Below, in pieces: positions 1 to 7,063 of a stretch of DNA of 11,356 nucleotides. Source of the DNA: CAYGBW01 sp964348185 (lineage in GTDB: Bacteria; Desulfobacterota; BSN033; WVXP01); contig CAYGBW010000152.1 in NCBI GenBank assembly GCA_964348185.1, positions 1 to 11,356 on the forward strand, given 5' to 3'. Below the pieces are notes generated by a model. That model was not told the origin of the DNA. It worked only from the letters and a program-made list of their open reading frames with translations, and made no database searches. The translations under genes were made by a program, and so were the position numbers. Positions within the stretch are counted from its first letter, which is position 1. Each line of letters opens with the position of its first letter.

Positions 1-50
1 GGCGTTACCAGATTGGCCTTGACAAGGAGTTCACCTAGCCGTTTGCTCAT
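1..50 (-). CDS. PilB/GspE-type assembly ATPase, N-terminus only (cut by window edge)
   Basis: Only the first 16 codons are inside the window, reading MSKRLGELLVKANLVT, with the rest beyond base 1. The pattern of a short basic start followed by LGELLVKANLVT is the typical beginning of the N-terminal domain (T2SSE_N/MshEN) of the ATPases that power type IV pilus extension or type II secretion; in some MshEN proteins this domain binds c-di-GMP. The ATG at 48-50 has a good ribosome binding site (GGAGAG, bases 62-57) six bases upstream, and a sigma-54 promoter lies just above it, which is common for pilus genes in deltaproteobacteria. Sixteen residues cannot separate PilB from GspE or from another protein carrying this domain, so the family is probable and the exact gene is open. 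Confidence 0.6.
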   Translation of the reverse strand, partial: MSKRLGELLVKANLVT

Positions 51-86
51 TACTCACTCTCCATGGAATTGGCTACGTGATTTGCA

Positions 87-101
87 GCAAAATGAATGCC
101 A
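87..101 (-). promoter_or_regulatory. Sigma-54 (-24/-12) promoter of the PilB/GspE-type gene
   Basis: Read on the minus strand the site is TGGCATTCATTTTGC. It matches the sigma-54 consensus TGGCAC-N5-TTGC at every defined position except one (T for the sixth base), with exact GG-to-GC spacing. Transcription would begin near base 75, leaving a leader of about 25 bases that contains the ribosome binding site (62-57) and the ATG at 50. Sequence, spacing and placement agree. Sigma-54 promoters need an enhancer-binding activator, PilR being the usual one for pilus genes; which activator acts here is unknown. Confidence 0.72.
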
Positions 102-186
102 AGAATCGTTGCTTATGCGAGGCGCTCACTCGAGAAAACCTCGGGCGATCACGTCCTCAAAACAGGAAAGTTCCAAGCCATTACGG

Positions 187-201
187 TGACAAAAATTGTC
201 A
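187..201. promoter_or_regulatory. Palindrome upstream of the sigma-54 promoter, possible activator site
   Basis: TGACAAAAATTGTCA is a perfect inverted repeat (TGACAA, three-base spacer, TTGTCA). Its centre lies about 120 bases upstream of the predicted start of the sigma-54 transcript, within the usual range for an enhancer-binding-protein site. The role is inferred from position and symmetry only. Confidence 0.4.
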
Positions 202-242
202 TATCAACTCAAGCGCGGTGGCCAGATGAAAATCCTTTTGAG

Positions 243-413
243 ACCGTGCGGAAACGGTTTCCACACGACCCACCTGGCAACGGGGCAGGGAGACCTCTAA
301 CGCAACTGGGGTAGAGGCACGGGTTCTGGCGCGAGGGCTACCTGAACCCTCAATCCTCGGTCCCAGACCTCAGATTCATCAAAAGCCTCTGAGAAAAACG
401 AAAAGGGGCTTTG
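243..413. other. Gene-free stretch with consecutive stem-loops
   Basis: Bases 51-559 contain no convincing gene. Within them, several inverted repeats follow each other: ACCGT 243-247 with ACGGT 254-258; CCTCTA 294-299 with TAGAGG 312-317; GGGTTC 321-326 with GAACCC 344-349; CTCAGA 369-374 with TCTGAG 388-393; and AAAGCC 382-387 with GGCTTT 407-412. The last two interleave and could form an H-type pseudoknot. I compared the stretch by eye with c-di-GMP and cobalamin riboswitch cores on both strands and found no match. Short stems arise by chance, so a structured RNA is only a possibility. Confidence 0.25.
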
Positions 414-486
414 GGCAACCCGCGAGAACGAAAGGGAAAATCATCCCCCTGGCCGAACACGGCTCTTCCCCGGAAGATCACCTCCC

Positions 487-513
487 CTCGTCCTCTTTCC
501 GGAAAAGGACGAG
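487..513 (-). terminator. Strong stem-loop after the histidine kinase gene
   Basis: An 8-base perfect stem, CTCGTCCT (487-494) with AGGACGAG (506-513), encloses TTTCC/GGAAA, which can extend the pairing with one bulged base. It lies about 50 bases past the kinase stop codon, where the two-component transcript should end. Neither strand has a T-tract directly after the stem, so it is not a canonical intrinsic terminator; it could instead protect a 3' end or belong to the leader region of the next minus-strand gene. Confidence 0.35.
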
Positions 514-559
514 AAAAAGACGGTGAACGGAAATTGATCACATACCGAAAGGGGAGACG

Positions 560-1963
560 CTAGTTTATGCCAGGGATCCTGACAGTGAAGGTGCTTCCCT
601 TGCCCAACTCACTTTTTGCAGATATGCTCCCATTGTGCGCCTCAGCGATATACTTGCAAATGCTGAGGCCGAGGCCAGATCCCCCTTCCTGTCGAGAGCG
701 GGCCTTATCCGCTCTGTAGAAGCGATCAAAGATGTGTGCAAGGGCTTCCTGAGAAATGCCTATCCCCTGATCGCTGACACTGATCAGGGCGGACCCGTTC
801 TCTTTTTCTAGAGTGATATCGATGCGACTCCCGGGCGAGGAGTATTTGATGCCGTTTTCAATCAAGTTGAGCATCATGGACTTCAGGGGCAGAGGATCTG
901 CCAAAGCAAGGATCTTTTGATTATTGTGAAGGTAGACATCGATCGACTTGGAGGTGGCAAGCACCTGAGCCTGCACCTGGATCTCAGAGAGGACTTCGGC
1001 CAGATCCACAACGGTTTTTGAAAAAGGGGCTTCTCCCGTATCCGCACGAGAGAGCAAGAGGAGGTCATCCACGATTCTCGTCATGTTGTTGATTTCCTCG
1101 AGGTTACTCTTGAGGATTGCTCTGTATTCATTCCCTGTCCGTGCCCTGCGCAGGGCAACCTCAATTTCCCCCTTGAGAATGGTCAGGGGTGTCTTGAGCT
1201 CATGAGAGGCATCTGCACTAAACTGACGGATTCTTCTAAAGGATTGGTCCAGACGGGAGATCATGTCGTTGAAGGTCTCGGCAAGGCGACCGATTTCATC
1301 CTTGGCCTTTCTGATTCGAATTCTCTTGTTGAGATTATGAGAGGTGATCATCCGAGCCGTGTTGGTGATTTCATCGACGGGTCGAAGGGCTTGGTTCGAC
1401 AAAAATTGACCGCCAATGCTGGCTACTGCAAGAGCAGACGGGATTGTGATGGATAGAATCAAGAGAAGGGTCTTGAGAGCCTTCTCCACATCTTCGAGTG
1501 AACTGGCGACCTGAACGATATTGGTGATTCGTCGACGCTCCACAATCGGCATGGTGATGATCCGGATGGGCGAGGTGGCGATGGTTCGGTTCGTCTCGAA
1601 TGTCACCCTCCCTTTGGAGGCATTTCTTAAGGCCTCGATGGAAATGGGGAGTTGAAATCTTCCAAGGCTGCCTGACTTCAGGCCAATCCGACCCTTTCTA
1701 TCTAGGACCTGGATGAACTTTCCCGAAGGCCGCTTGCCAGTTGCCTCTTCAATGATCCGGTCCAGATTGAGCCCATATTTGGAATAAGGACTGGAATACG
1801 ATGAGGCGATGAATTCTGCCACACTCTTGATCCTTGCATCCAGATACTTGTGAAGACTCGTCGAAAGGGTCAGGTAGAGAAACCCGCTAAAGGAACAGAG
1901 AGTGATTCCTAGAATCGCCACATACCACAGGGTGAGACGAACTCGAATGCTTTGAAAGTTCAT
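560..1963 (-). CDS. Sensor histidine kinase (HAMP, HisKA, HATPase_c)
   Basis: Inner-membrane sensor kinase of 467 residues that should phosphorylate the response regulator encoded just before it. Order of parts: membrane segment about 11-33; extracytoplasmic sensor region about 35-163 with no recognisable ligand motif; second membrane segment about 165-189; HAMP linker about 190-243; HisKA with the phosphoacceptor His254 in SHELKTPL; and an ATPase domain with N box (Asn366, Asn370), G1 box DQGIGIS (398-404), F box IFDRFYRAD and G2 box GGSGLGLS (427-434). All catalytic boxes are intact. The layout is like the CusS/heavy-metal and related OmpR-partner kinases, but the signal cannot be read from sequence. 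The ATG follows the regulator's stop by four bases, with its ribosome binding site (AAAGGG) inside the regulator's last codons, so the two are translationally linked. Confidence 0.93.
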   Translation of the reverse strand: MNFQSIRVRLTLWYVAILGITLCSFSGFLYLTLSTSLHKYLDARIKSVAEFIASSYSSPYSKYGLNLDRIIEEATGKRPSGKFIQVLDRKGRIGLKSGSLGRFQLPISIEALRNASKGRVTFETNRTIATSPIRIITMPIVERRRITNIVQVASSLEDVEKALKTLLLILSITIPSALAVASIGGQFLSNQALRPVDEITNTARMITSHNLNKRIRIRKAKDEIGRLAETFNDMISRLDQSFRRIRQFSADASHELKTPLTILKGEIEVALRRARTGNEYRAILKSNLEEINNMTRIVDDLLLLSRADTGEAPFSKTVVDLAEVLSEIQVQAQVLATSKSIDVYLHNNQKILALADPLPLKSMMLNLIENGIKYSSPGSRIDITLEKENGSALISVSDQGIGISQEALAHIFDRFYRADKARSRQEGGSGLGLSICKYIAEAHNGSISAKSELGKGSTFTVRIPGIN

Positions 1964-1967
1964 GGTT

Positions 1968-2636
1968 CTACCCTTTCATCATGTAGCCTACACCCCGGAT
2001 GGTGTGGATCAACTTTACATCGAAGTCTCGGTCGACCTTCTTTCGGAGAAAATTGACATAAACGTCCACGACGTTCGTGTCGGTGTCAAAATGGTAGTCC
2101 CAGACATGCTCGGATATCATGGTGCGAGTCAGAACCCTGTTGGGCTTCCGCATGAAGTACTCGAGGAGGGCGTACTCTTTTGCCGTTAATTCGATCGTTT
2201 TGCCGCCCCGGGTGACCGCGTGGGAGAGAAGGGAAAGTCTAAGGTCTCCCACCTCAAGAAAGGAAGGTTTGGCCTCTCTATCCCGCCGCAGAAGGGCCCG
2301 AATTCGTGCGAGCAACTCGCTGAAGGCGAAGGGCTTTGTCAGGTAGTCATCACATCCCGCATCGAGCCCTTCAACAATGTTCTCGACTGAATCCTTGGCC
2401 GTCAGCATGAGGATAGGAAAAAGATTCCCCTTTTCCCGGATGCGGCTGAGCACGGTCATCCCATCGATTTTTGGAAGCATGATGTCAAGAAGGACGAGAT
2501 CGTAATCATACATCTCGACCATGGAAAGAGCCTCTTTGCCATCATAGGCTAAATCGACGGCGTAATGCTCTTCCTCCAGTCCCTTCTTGAGGAAACTGGC
2601 CACTTTCTTTTCATCCTCTACCACCAGAAGCCGCAT
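1968..2636 (-). CDS. OmpR/PhoB-family response regulator
   Basis: DNA-binding regulator of 222 residues, partner of the downstream kinase. The receiver domain (1 to about 115) has the acidic pocket (Glu7, Asp8), the phosphoacceptor Asp51 in LLDIMLP, Thr79 and Lys101 in LTKPF. A winged-helix DNA-binding domain follows (about 125-222), ending in the family signature HTIRGVGYMM. I chose the ATG at 2634-2636, giving MRLLVVEDE. A GTG at 2646-2648 in the same frame would put the start directly on the ribosome binding site (AGAGGTGA, about 2655-2648) with no spacing. The gene is first in a two-gene operon and is likely autoregulated, as its promoter has a perfect -10 but a poor -35. Target genes are unknown; the neighbouring pilus ATPase has its own sigma-54 promoter, which this family of regulator does not serve. 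Confidence 0.93.
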   Translation of the reverse strand: MRLLVVEDEKKVASFLKKGLEEEHYAVDLAYDGKEALSMVEMYDYDLVLLDIMLPKIDGMTVLSRIREKGNLFPILMLTAKDSVENIVEGLDAGCDDYLTKPFAFSELLARIRALLRRDREAKPSFLEVGDLRLSLLSHAVTRGGKTIELTAKEYALLEYFMRKPNRVLTRTMISEHVWDYHFDTDTNVVDVYVNFLRKKVDRDFDVKLIHTIRGVGYMMKG

Positions 2637-2674
2637 GAATCGACTCACCTCTTGCCCTGTGGAAGTTCTGAAAC

Positions 2675-2702
2675 ATTATACTGGGTCAAGGCAAAAAAGC
2701 AA
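2675..2702 (-). promoter_or_regulatory. Promoter of the two-component operon
   Basis: On the minus strand a perfect -10 TATAAT (2680-2675) is preceded at 16 bases by TTGCTT (2702-2697), a weak -35. The start would fall near 2668, about 30 bases before the regulator's ATG. A strong -10 with a weak -35 is typical of promoters that need an activator, here perhaps the regulator itself. Confidence 0.55.
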
Positions 2703-2779
2703 GAGGGGGAGGCGGTCTCAGATCAAGGAGAGGGAGGGCTCCCAACGGAGTTGGAAGTATTTTCCTGGCTACAGGCACC

Positions 2780-2808
2780 TTGACAGTATATGATGCCTCT
2801 GCTAGAAT
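2780..2808 (+). promoter_or_regulatory. Strong sigma-70 promoter, extended -10
   Basis: A perfect -35 TTGACA (2780-2785), a 17-base spacer, and TAGAAT (2803-2808; one mismatch to TATAAT) preceded by TG at 2800-2801. The start would be near 2815, leaving a leader of about 115 bases before the nitrilase-family gene. It is oriented away from the two-component promoter, so 2637-2930 is a divergent control region. Confidence 0.75.
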
Positions 2809-2855
2809 TTTTTTCCCTGTTTCATGGGTAATTTCCGTCACACGCGCTGTTTACC

Positions 2856-2867
2856 AGGCCATGGCCT
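2856..2867. promoter_or_regulatory. 12-base perfect palindrome in the nitrilase gene leader
   Basis: AGGCCATGGCCT lies about 40 bases after the predicted transcription start. It could be an operator or simply a GC-rich restriction-like palindrome; position is the only support. Confidence 0.2.
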
Positions 2868-2930
2868 ATTCTCGCACAACGTCAATTCTTGAGACCGTCG
2901 GGTGGGGGTTGCACACGACTGGAGGCTCTC

Positions 2931-3794
2931 GTGATCAGGATTGCTGGAATTCAGATGGGATGCAGTAAAATAAAGGAACAAAATACGGAGAGAGCAGTCA
3001 AACTGGCGAGTCTCGCCGCGGACCGCGGCGCGAGAATCATCTGTTTCCAGGAACTATTTCATACCCACTGGTTTCCAAAAGACATCAACAAGGAGAACTT
3101 CGGGCTTGCTGAGCCCTCCAATGGGCCAACGATTGCAGCCATGCAACCCCTCGCACGGGAGAAGGAAGTGGTCTTGATCTGTCCGATCTTCGAAAAGGAA
3201 GGGGAAGATGCCTTTTATAACTCGGCCATTGTGATTGACTCAGGGGGGGAGATTCTGGGGGGATACAGGAAGGTTCACATCCCGCAGATTCCCCTGTGGG
3301 AGGAGAAATCTTACTTCACTCCGGGTAATCGAGGCTTTCCGGTCTTTTCAACAGCCTATGGAAGGGTTGGCGTTCAGATCTGCTGGGACAATTTCTTTCC
3401 CGAGGGGACCCGTTGTCTGGCCTTGAAAGGGGCTGAGATTATTCTTTCGCCAACGGCGGCCGCCTTTGCCTCTCAGGGGCGCTGGCAGACAATGATCTCT
3501 GCCAATGCTATGGCAAATGGAGTTTTCGTCCTGAGGGTTAACCGGGTGGGGAGCGAGGAACGACAGGACTTTTATGGCAAAAGCTTCTGTGTGGGACCTG
3601 GGGGAGAACTTCTGGGGAGTCCCAGCGGCATCAAAGAGGGAATTCTATTCGCTGATATTGATCTCAAGGAAATTACACGATACCGGAGAGCGTATCCTTT
3701 TCTGTGGGATCGGCGACCCGGGATTTATCGGGAGGTTTGCGACTCTGAGTTCTCAGACCTTCAAATGTCGGAAGAGATCGATGAATCGGACTAG
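2931..3794 (+). CDS. Nitrilase-superfamily carbon–nitrogen hydrolase
   Basis: Predicted cytoplasmic amidase of 287 residues that hydrolyses a non-peptide C–N bond through a cysteine thioimidate/acyl intermediate. The catalytic triad is visible: Glu41 in CFQELF, Lys114 in GYRKVHIP, and Cys151 in VQICWDNFFPE, with a second glutamate near 124-125 (WEEKSYF). Length is normal for the family. The Lys and Cys surroundings resemble N-carbamoylputrescine amidase (AguB) and beta-ureidopropionase branches, but the cysteine loop has Asn154 where AguB proteins I remember have Gln, so I do not assign a substrate. The GTG at 2931 is chosen because GGAGG (2921-2925) lies five bases upstream and the protein then begins with strand one, IRIAGIQ; an upstream TTG at 2889 would add 14 unlike residues. 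No polyamine genes adjoin it. Confidence 0.88.
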   Translation: MIRIAGIQMGCSKIKEQNTERAVKLASLAADRGARIICFQELFHTHWFPKDINKENFGLAEPSNGPTIAAMQPLAREKEVVLICPIFEKEGEDAFYNSAIVIDSGGEILGGYRKVHIPQIPLWEEKSYFTPGNRGFPVFSTAYGRVGVQICWDNFFPEGTRCLALKGAEIILSPTAAAFASQGRWQTMISANAMANGVFVLRVNRVGSEERQDFYGKSFCVGPGGELLGSPSGIKEGILFADIDLKEITRYRRAYPFLWDRRPGIYREVCDSEFSDLQMSEEIDESD

Positions 3795-3818
3795 TCGGCT
3801 GACCTGAACCCATTGGGG

Positions 3819-3847
3819 TTGGCGATCGGACTAAGACAGAGTATTCT
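3819..3847 (+). promoter_or_regulatory. Possible weak promoter ahead of argS
   Basis: TTGGCG (3819-3824), 17-base spacer, TATTCT (3842-3847): four of six matches in each box. A small hairpin, AACCC 3807-3811 with GGGTT 3816-3820, sits at its upstream edge after the nitrilase stop. The 157-base gap before argS suggests a separate start, but the site itself is weak. Confidence 0.3.
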
Positions 3848-3951
3848 TGCCATAAAGTCAGAGGAGCCCGACGTATCGATTTCGCGGAAGACCCGATGCC
3901 CGGCAGACAGGAGAGGCAGAAAAGGGAGGTTTTGCTGACTGAGGAGCTATT

Positions 3952-5634
3952 ATGAAGGGGATGCTGAGGAGTATTCTGACGGCGGCGGTTGAGAGGGCTC
4001 TGGAAAAGGAAGGGTACCGAAATGCCAACGTCCCCCCAGTCATGCTAGAGACGCCAAGAGCTCGATATCATGGGGATTATGCCACCAACATTGCCATGGT
4101 TCTCGCCTCCCGAGAGAACCAATCTCCCCGAATCATGGCTGAGACCATTGTCGAGAACATCGTCGATTCTGATGAGCTGATCGACCGGGTAGAAATCGCG
4201 GGCCCCGGCTTTATCAACATTTTTGTTCATAAGAGGGCGTGGGCGTATCTGCTCCGACAGATTGAGCAGAAGGGATCGAGATATGGGGAGAGCCAGATTG
4301 GGAAGGGTGGGCGGATACAAGTGGAATTCGTCAGCGCCAATCCCACTGGGCCTCTGCATATCGGTCACGGGCGGGGAGCGGTCACGGGGGATGTCCTGTC
4401 CAATATCCTGAAAAAGGTGGGATATCGAGTGTCAAAGGAGTATTATATCAACGACGTTGGAATTCAGATGGAAACGCTCGGCCGGTCGGTCTGGGCCCGG
4501 TATCGCCACATCCTGGGTGAGGAGGCTCCCTTTGCCGATGACTGGTATCAGGGAGATTACATTTTTGACGTAGCCAGGGAGATCAGACGAGAGAAGGGAA
4601 GGGAACTCCTCAGGTCGCCGGACCCGGAGGCGATCGCCTTTTGCAGCGGTTTTGCGATTCCATGGATCATGGAGGGGATCCGGAGAGACCTGAGGGATTT
4701 TGGGATACGATTTCAGAATTGGTACAGTGAGAAAAAGCTCTATGCCAATAATTTGGTAAGCCGGACGATCGAGCTCCTCCGCAAGAGAGGGCTTGTCTAT
4801 GAGCGGGATGGTGCCACCTGGTTCCTGAGCACCCGCTACGGGGATGAAAAGGATCGGGTTCTTGTGAAGGCAGATGGCCTTACCACATACTTCGCCTCGG
4901 ACATTGCATATCACTGGGACAAGTATCGGAGGGGATTCGATACCGTAATCAATATCTGGGGAGCGGATCATCACGGGTATATTCCCAGGATGAAGGCTGC
5001 TATCCAGGCGCTGGGGAAGAATGAGGCAGACCTCAAAATCGTTCTTGTTCGGTTGGTCAACCTCCTAATCGAGGGGAAGCCCCTGGCCATGTCCACCCGG
5101 GCTGGGCAGTTTGCAACGCTTCGGGAGGTTCTCGATGAGGTGGGCAGAGACGCTTCCCGCTTCTTCTTGCTCATGAGACGGTCTGACAGCTCCCTGGACT
5201 TTGATCTTGGTCTGGCCAAAAGAAAAGAGAGTGACAACCCCGTCTACTATGTTCAGTATGCTCACGCGAGAATATCAAGTGTCCTGAGAGAGGCTCGGAG
5301 ACGGAGTGTCCCGATTCCGTCCTTTGAAGAAATCGAGCCGGAGCGTCTCTCTCTCCCCGAGGAGGTTGAACTCATCAAAACCATCTCCTCCTTTCCGGAG
5401 GTCGTAGAAGGGAGCGCTCTTTCCCTGGAACCCCACCGCTTGTGCTTTTACTGCCAAGAGGTGGCAAGCCTTTTTCACGGCTACTATAATCTGGGAAGCA
5501 AGAATCGGGCCTTGAGAATCATTGGTGAGGAGAGAGAAACGACAAAAGCGCGGCTATTTCTGGCAAAAGCAACTCGGATCGTTCTTAAGAATACCCTCAG
5601 ACTCTTGGGTGTTTCGGCGCCCAATCGGATGTAG
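3952..5634 (+). CDS. argS: Arginyl-tRNA synthetase
   Basis: Class I aminoacyl-tRNA synthetase of 560 residues, a normal length, charging tRNA-Arg in the cytoplasm. An N-terminal Add-1 domain (about 1-115) with RYHGDYATN is followed by the Rossmann catalytic core with the HIGH motif (His136–His139, in PTGPLHIGHGRG). Then come the ADHHGY segment near 338-343, a KMSKS-position loop reading AMSTRAG (379-385; degenerate KMSKS loops of this kind are common in ArgS), and the DALR-type anticodon-binding domain ending in LLGVSAPNRM. The ATG has GAGGAG (3941-3946) just upstream. It is probably the first gene of an operon with the SPOR protein (17 bases after its stop) and lepB. All motifs are intact. 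Confidence 0.97.
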   Translation: MKGMLRSILTAAVERALEKEGYRNANVPPVMLETPRARYHGDYATNIAMVLASRENQSPRIMAETIVENIVDSDELIDRVEIAGPGFINIFVHKRAWAYLLRQIEQKGSRYGESQIGKGGRIQVEFVSANPTGPLHIGHGRGAVTGDVLSNILKKVGYRVSKEYYINDVGIQMETLGRSVWARYRHILGEEAPFADDWYQGDYIFDVAREIRREKGRELLRSPDPEAIAFCSGFAIPWIMEGIRRDLRDFGIRFQNWYSEKKLYANNLVSRTIELLRKRGLVYERDGATWFLSTRYGDEKDRVLVKADGLTTYFASDIAYHWDKYRRGFDTVINIWGADHHGYIPRMKAAIQALGKNEADLKIVLVRLVNLLIEGKPLAMSTRAGQFATLREVLDEVGRDASRFFLLMRRSDSSLDFDLGLAKRKESDNPVYYVQYAHARISSVLREARRRSVPIPSFEEIEPERLSLPEEVELIKTISSFPEVVEGSALSLEPHRLCFYCQEVASLFHGYYNLGSKNRALRIIGEERETTKARLFLAKATRIVLKNTLRLLGVSAPNRM

Positions 5635-5651
5635 CAGGAGATCCACCGGTC

Positions 5652-6374
5652 GTGGTCAGAGATTTCAAGGGTAACTGGGGAAAATCGGACAAAAAGGCAG
5701 AATCCCCGGGATGGCTCATTCTGGTGATCTCCCACCTTGCAATCTTCATTGTGGGCCTTTCATTGGGTCATTGGATGGGCGAACGCTTTGCCAAGATCTC
5801 CGCTCCCCAGGACACCCTTTCCCGGCCGGTGGAATCTGAAAAGGGTACACCGTCCGTATCGGAAAAGTATGGGGGGAAAAAGCCCGTCCCCGAAGCCCCG
5901 AAAGATGATGAAATCGAAAGGCGGCCCCGGACAGAACCGGATCCATCAGAGAATGAGCCACGATTCACCTTTTACGAATCCCTCCAGAAAGAGAAGCTGT
6001 CAGGTTCGGAGCCACCGATCAAAGAGGGGGAAGGAAGAGGTACCACCGCCTCCAGAGGAATCGGCTTTCCCCCCCCTAGAATCAAGACAGAACCGAGCCG
6101 GCCAACTCAGCAGTCGACCTTCCGAGTCTACTACGTCCAAGTCGCCTCTTTCCAAAAAGAGGCGATGGCTCAGAGGCTCGCAGAGCGACTGAGAGGAAGG
6201 GGCTATCCTGCCGAGGTGGTCCCGAAGGTCATCATCAATAGGGGAGTCTGGTACAGGGTCCGGATGGGCCCTTTTGGAAGTGAATCAGAGGCAACTGAGA
6301 GGGCAGCCGCCATAGAGAAGAGTGAGAATCTTCGACCCTTTGTCTGGTCCGAAAAGGGTAAGGGGAATTCATGA
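5652..6374 (+). CDS. Membrane-anchored SPOR-domain protein
   Basis: A 240-residue bitopic inner-membrane protein. A short charged cytoplasmic tail (1-20) is followed by one membrane helix (about 21-40), then a low-complexity linker rich in Pro, Glu, Lys and Arg (about 50-155), and a C-terminal SPOR domain (about 157-232; YYVQVASFQKEAMAQRLAE, then WYRVRMGPF). SPOR domains bind denuded peptidoglycan at division septa, and this layout is that of FtsN/DedD-like proteins. The FTFYESLQ segment at 106-113 is a short conserved piece I associate with deltaproteobacterial relatives. It starts with GTG, with AGGAG at 5636-5640, an 11-base spacing that is somewhat long. Being between argS and lepB, it fits an envelope-biogenesis cluster. 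A direct role in division is inferred. Confidence 0.85.
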   Translation: MVRDFKGNWGKSDKKAESPGWLILVISHLAIFIVGLSLGHWMGERFAKISAPQDTLSRPVESEKGTPSVSEKYGGKKPVPEAPKDDEIERRPRTEPDPSENEPRFTFYESLQKEKLSGSEPPIKEGEGRGTTASRGIGFPPPRIKTEPSRPTQQSTFRVYYVQVASFQKEAMAQRLAERLRGRGYPAEVVPKVIINRGVWYRVRMGPFGSESEATERAAAIEKSENLRPFVWSEKGKGNS

Positions 6375-6433
6375 ATTCAGGGCCGGATCTTTCTTCTGTT
6401 TGACAATCCCATGCGAAGGAGTGAAACAGGAAC

Positions 6434-7060
6434 ATGGTGCAAAAAGGCAAGAAGCAAAAGAGTCAGGTCAGGGAATGGATTGAAGCGATTGTTTTCGCGT
6501 TCGTTATCGCCATGTTTATCAGGACCTTCATTTTCCAGGCTTTCAAGATCCCGTCCAGCTCCATGGTGCCAACCCTCAAGGTGGGTGATCACATTCTGGT
6601 TTGGAAGTTTATCTATGGGATAAAGATCCCTCTGATCGACAAGAAACTGTTTGTGACAAGTCCAGACCGCGGAGATATCGTTGTCTTTGTCTACCCCAAG
6701 GACAAAACCAAGGATTTCATCTAACGGGTGATTGGATTGCCAGGAGAAAAGGTTGAGATCGTCGACCAGACCATTCTGATAAACGACAAGCCCATAGAAG
6801 ACCCGTGGGGATACCATGAGAGGACCCGGGCGACCTCGGGATCTGCAGCGGATAACTATGGACCAAGAATCGTTCCCCTCCATTCCCTTTTCGTCATGGG
6901 GGATAACCGGGATAACAGTCAGGACAGCCGATACTGGGGGTTTGTCGACCTGAACGCCTTGAAGGGGGAGGCGTTTATCATCTACTTCTCCTGGGATAAG
7001 ACATCGCGCAACCTGTTGAAAAAGATTCGGTGGACCCGATTCGGTCACCTGATTCGGTAG
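6434..7060 (+). pseudogene. lepB: Signal peptidase I with a stop codon at the catalytic lysine
   Basis: A 209-codon lepB frame, normal in length, broken once by TAA at 6722-6724 (codon 97). Before it: a membrane helix (about 16-34) and box B, IPSSSMVPTL, with the nucleophile Ser43. After it, in the same frame: RVIGLPGEKVE (box D) and box E, GDNRDNSQDSRYWGFV. In LepB the residue directly before R-V-I/V-G-L-P-G is the general-base lysine (Lys145 in E. coli), so the TAA replaces exactly that codon; AAA to TAA is one substitution. Nothing else is decayed, so the event is recent or a sequencing error. Translation could restart at GTG 6728, but neither half would contain the lysine. As written, the product should be inactive unless UAA is read through. 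Leader peptidase is normally essential, so another copy is likely if the mutation is real. Confidence 0.9.
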
Positions 7061-7063
7061 AAA

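Noticed and set aside
96..314. 72-codon plus-strand reading frame
   Set aside because: No ribosome binding site, no recognisable protein character, and it runs across the sigma-54 promoter and the palindrome on the opposite strand.
243..350. c-di-GMP (GEMM) or cobalamin riboswitch
   Set aside because: Scattered GGCAA and ACGCAA words are present, but their order, spacing and pairing do not match either core on either strand.
350..541. 63-codon minus-strand frame starting GTG, rich in Arg, Phe and Gly
   Set aside because: Weak start context and it is built on the strong stem-loop at 487-513; looks like non-coding sequence.
6400..6428. TTGACA ahead of lepB as a promoter
   Set aside because: No acceptable -10 at 16-18 bases, and lepB is placed as the third gene of the argS operon.
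6722..6724. Pyrrolysine or selenocysteine recoding at the lepB stop
   Set aside because: Those use UAG and UGA; the codon here is UAA, and no recoding element or matching tRNA gene is in the window.
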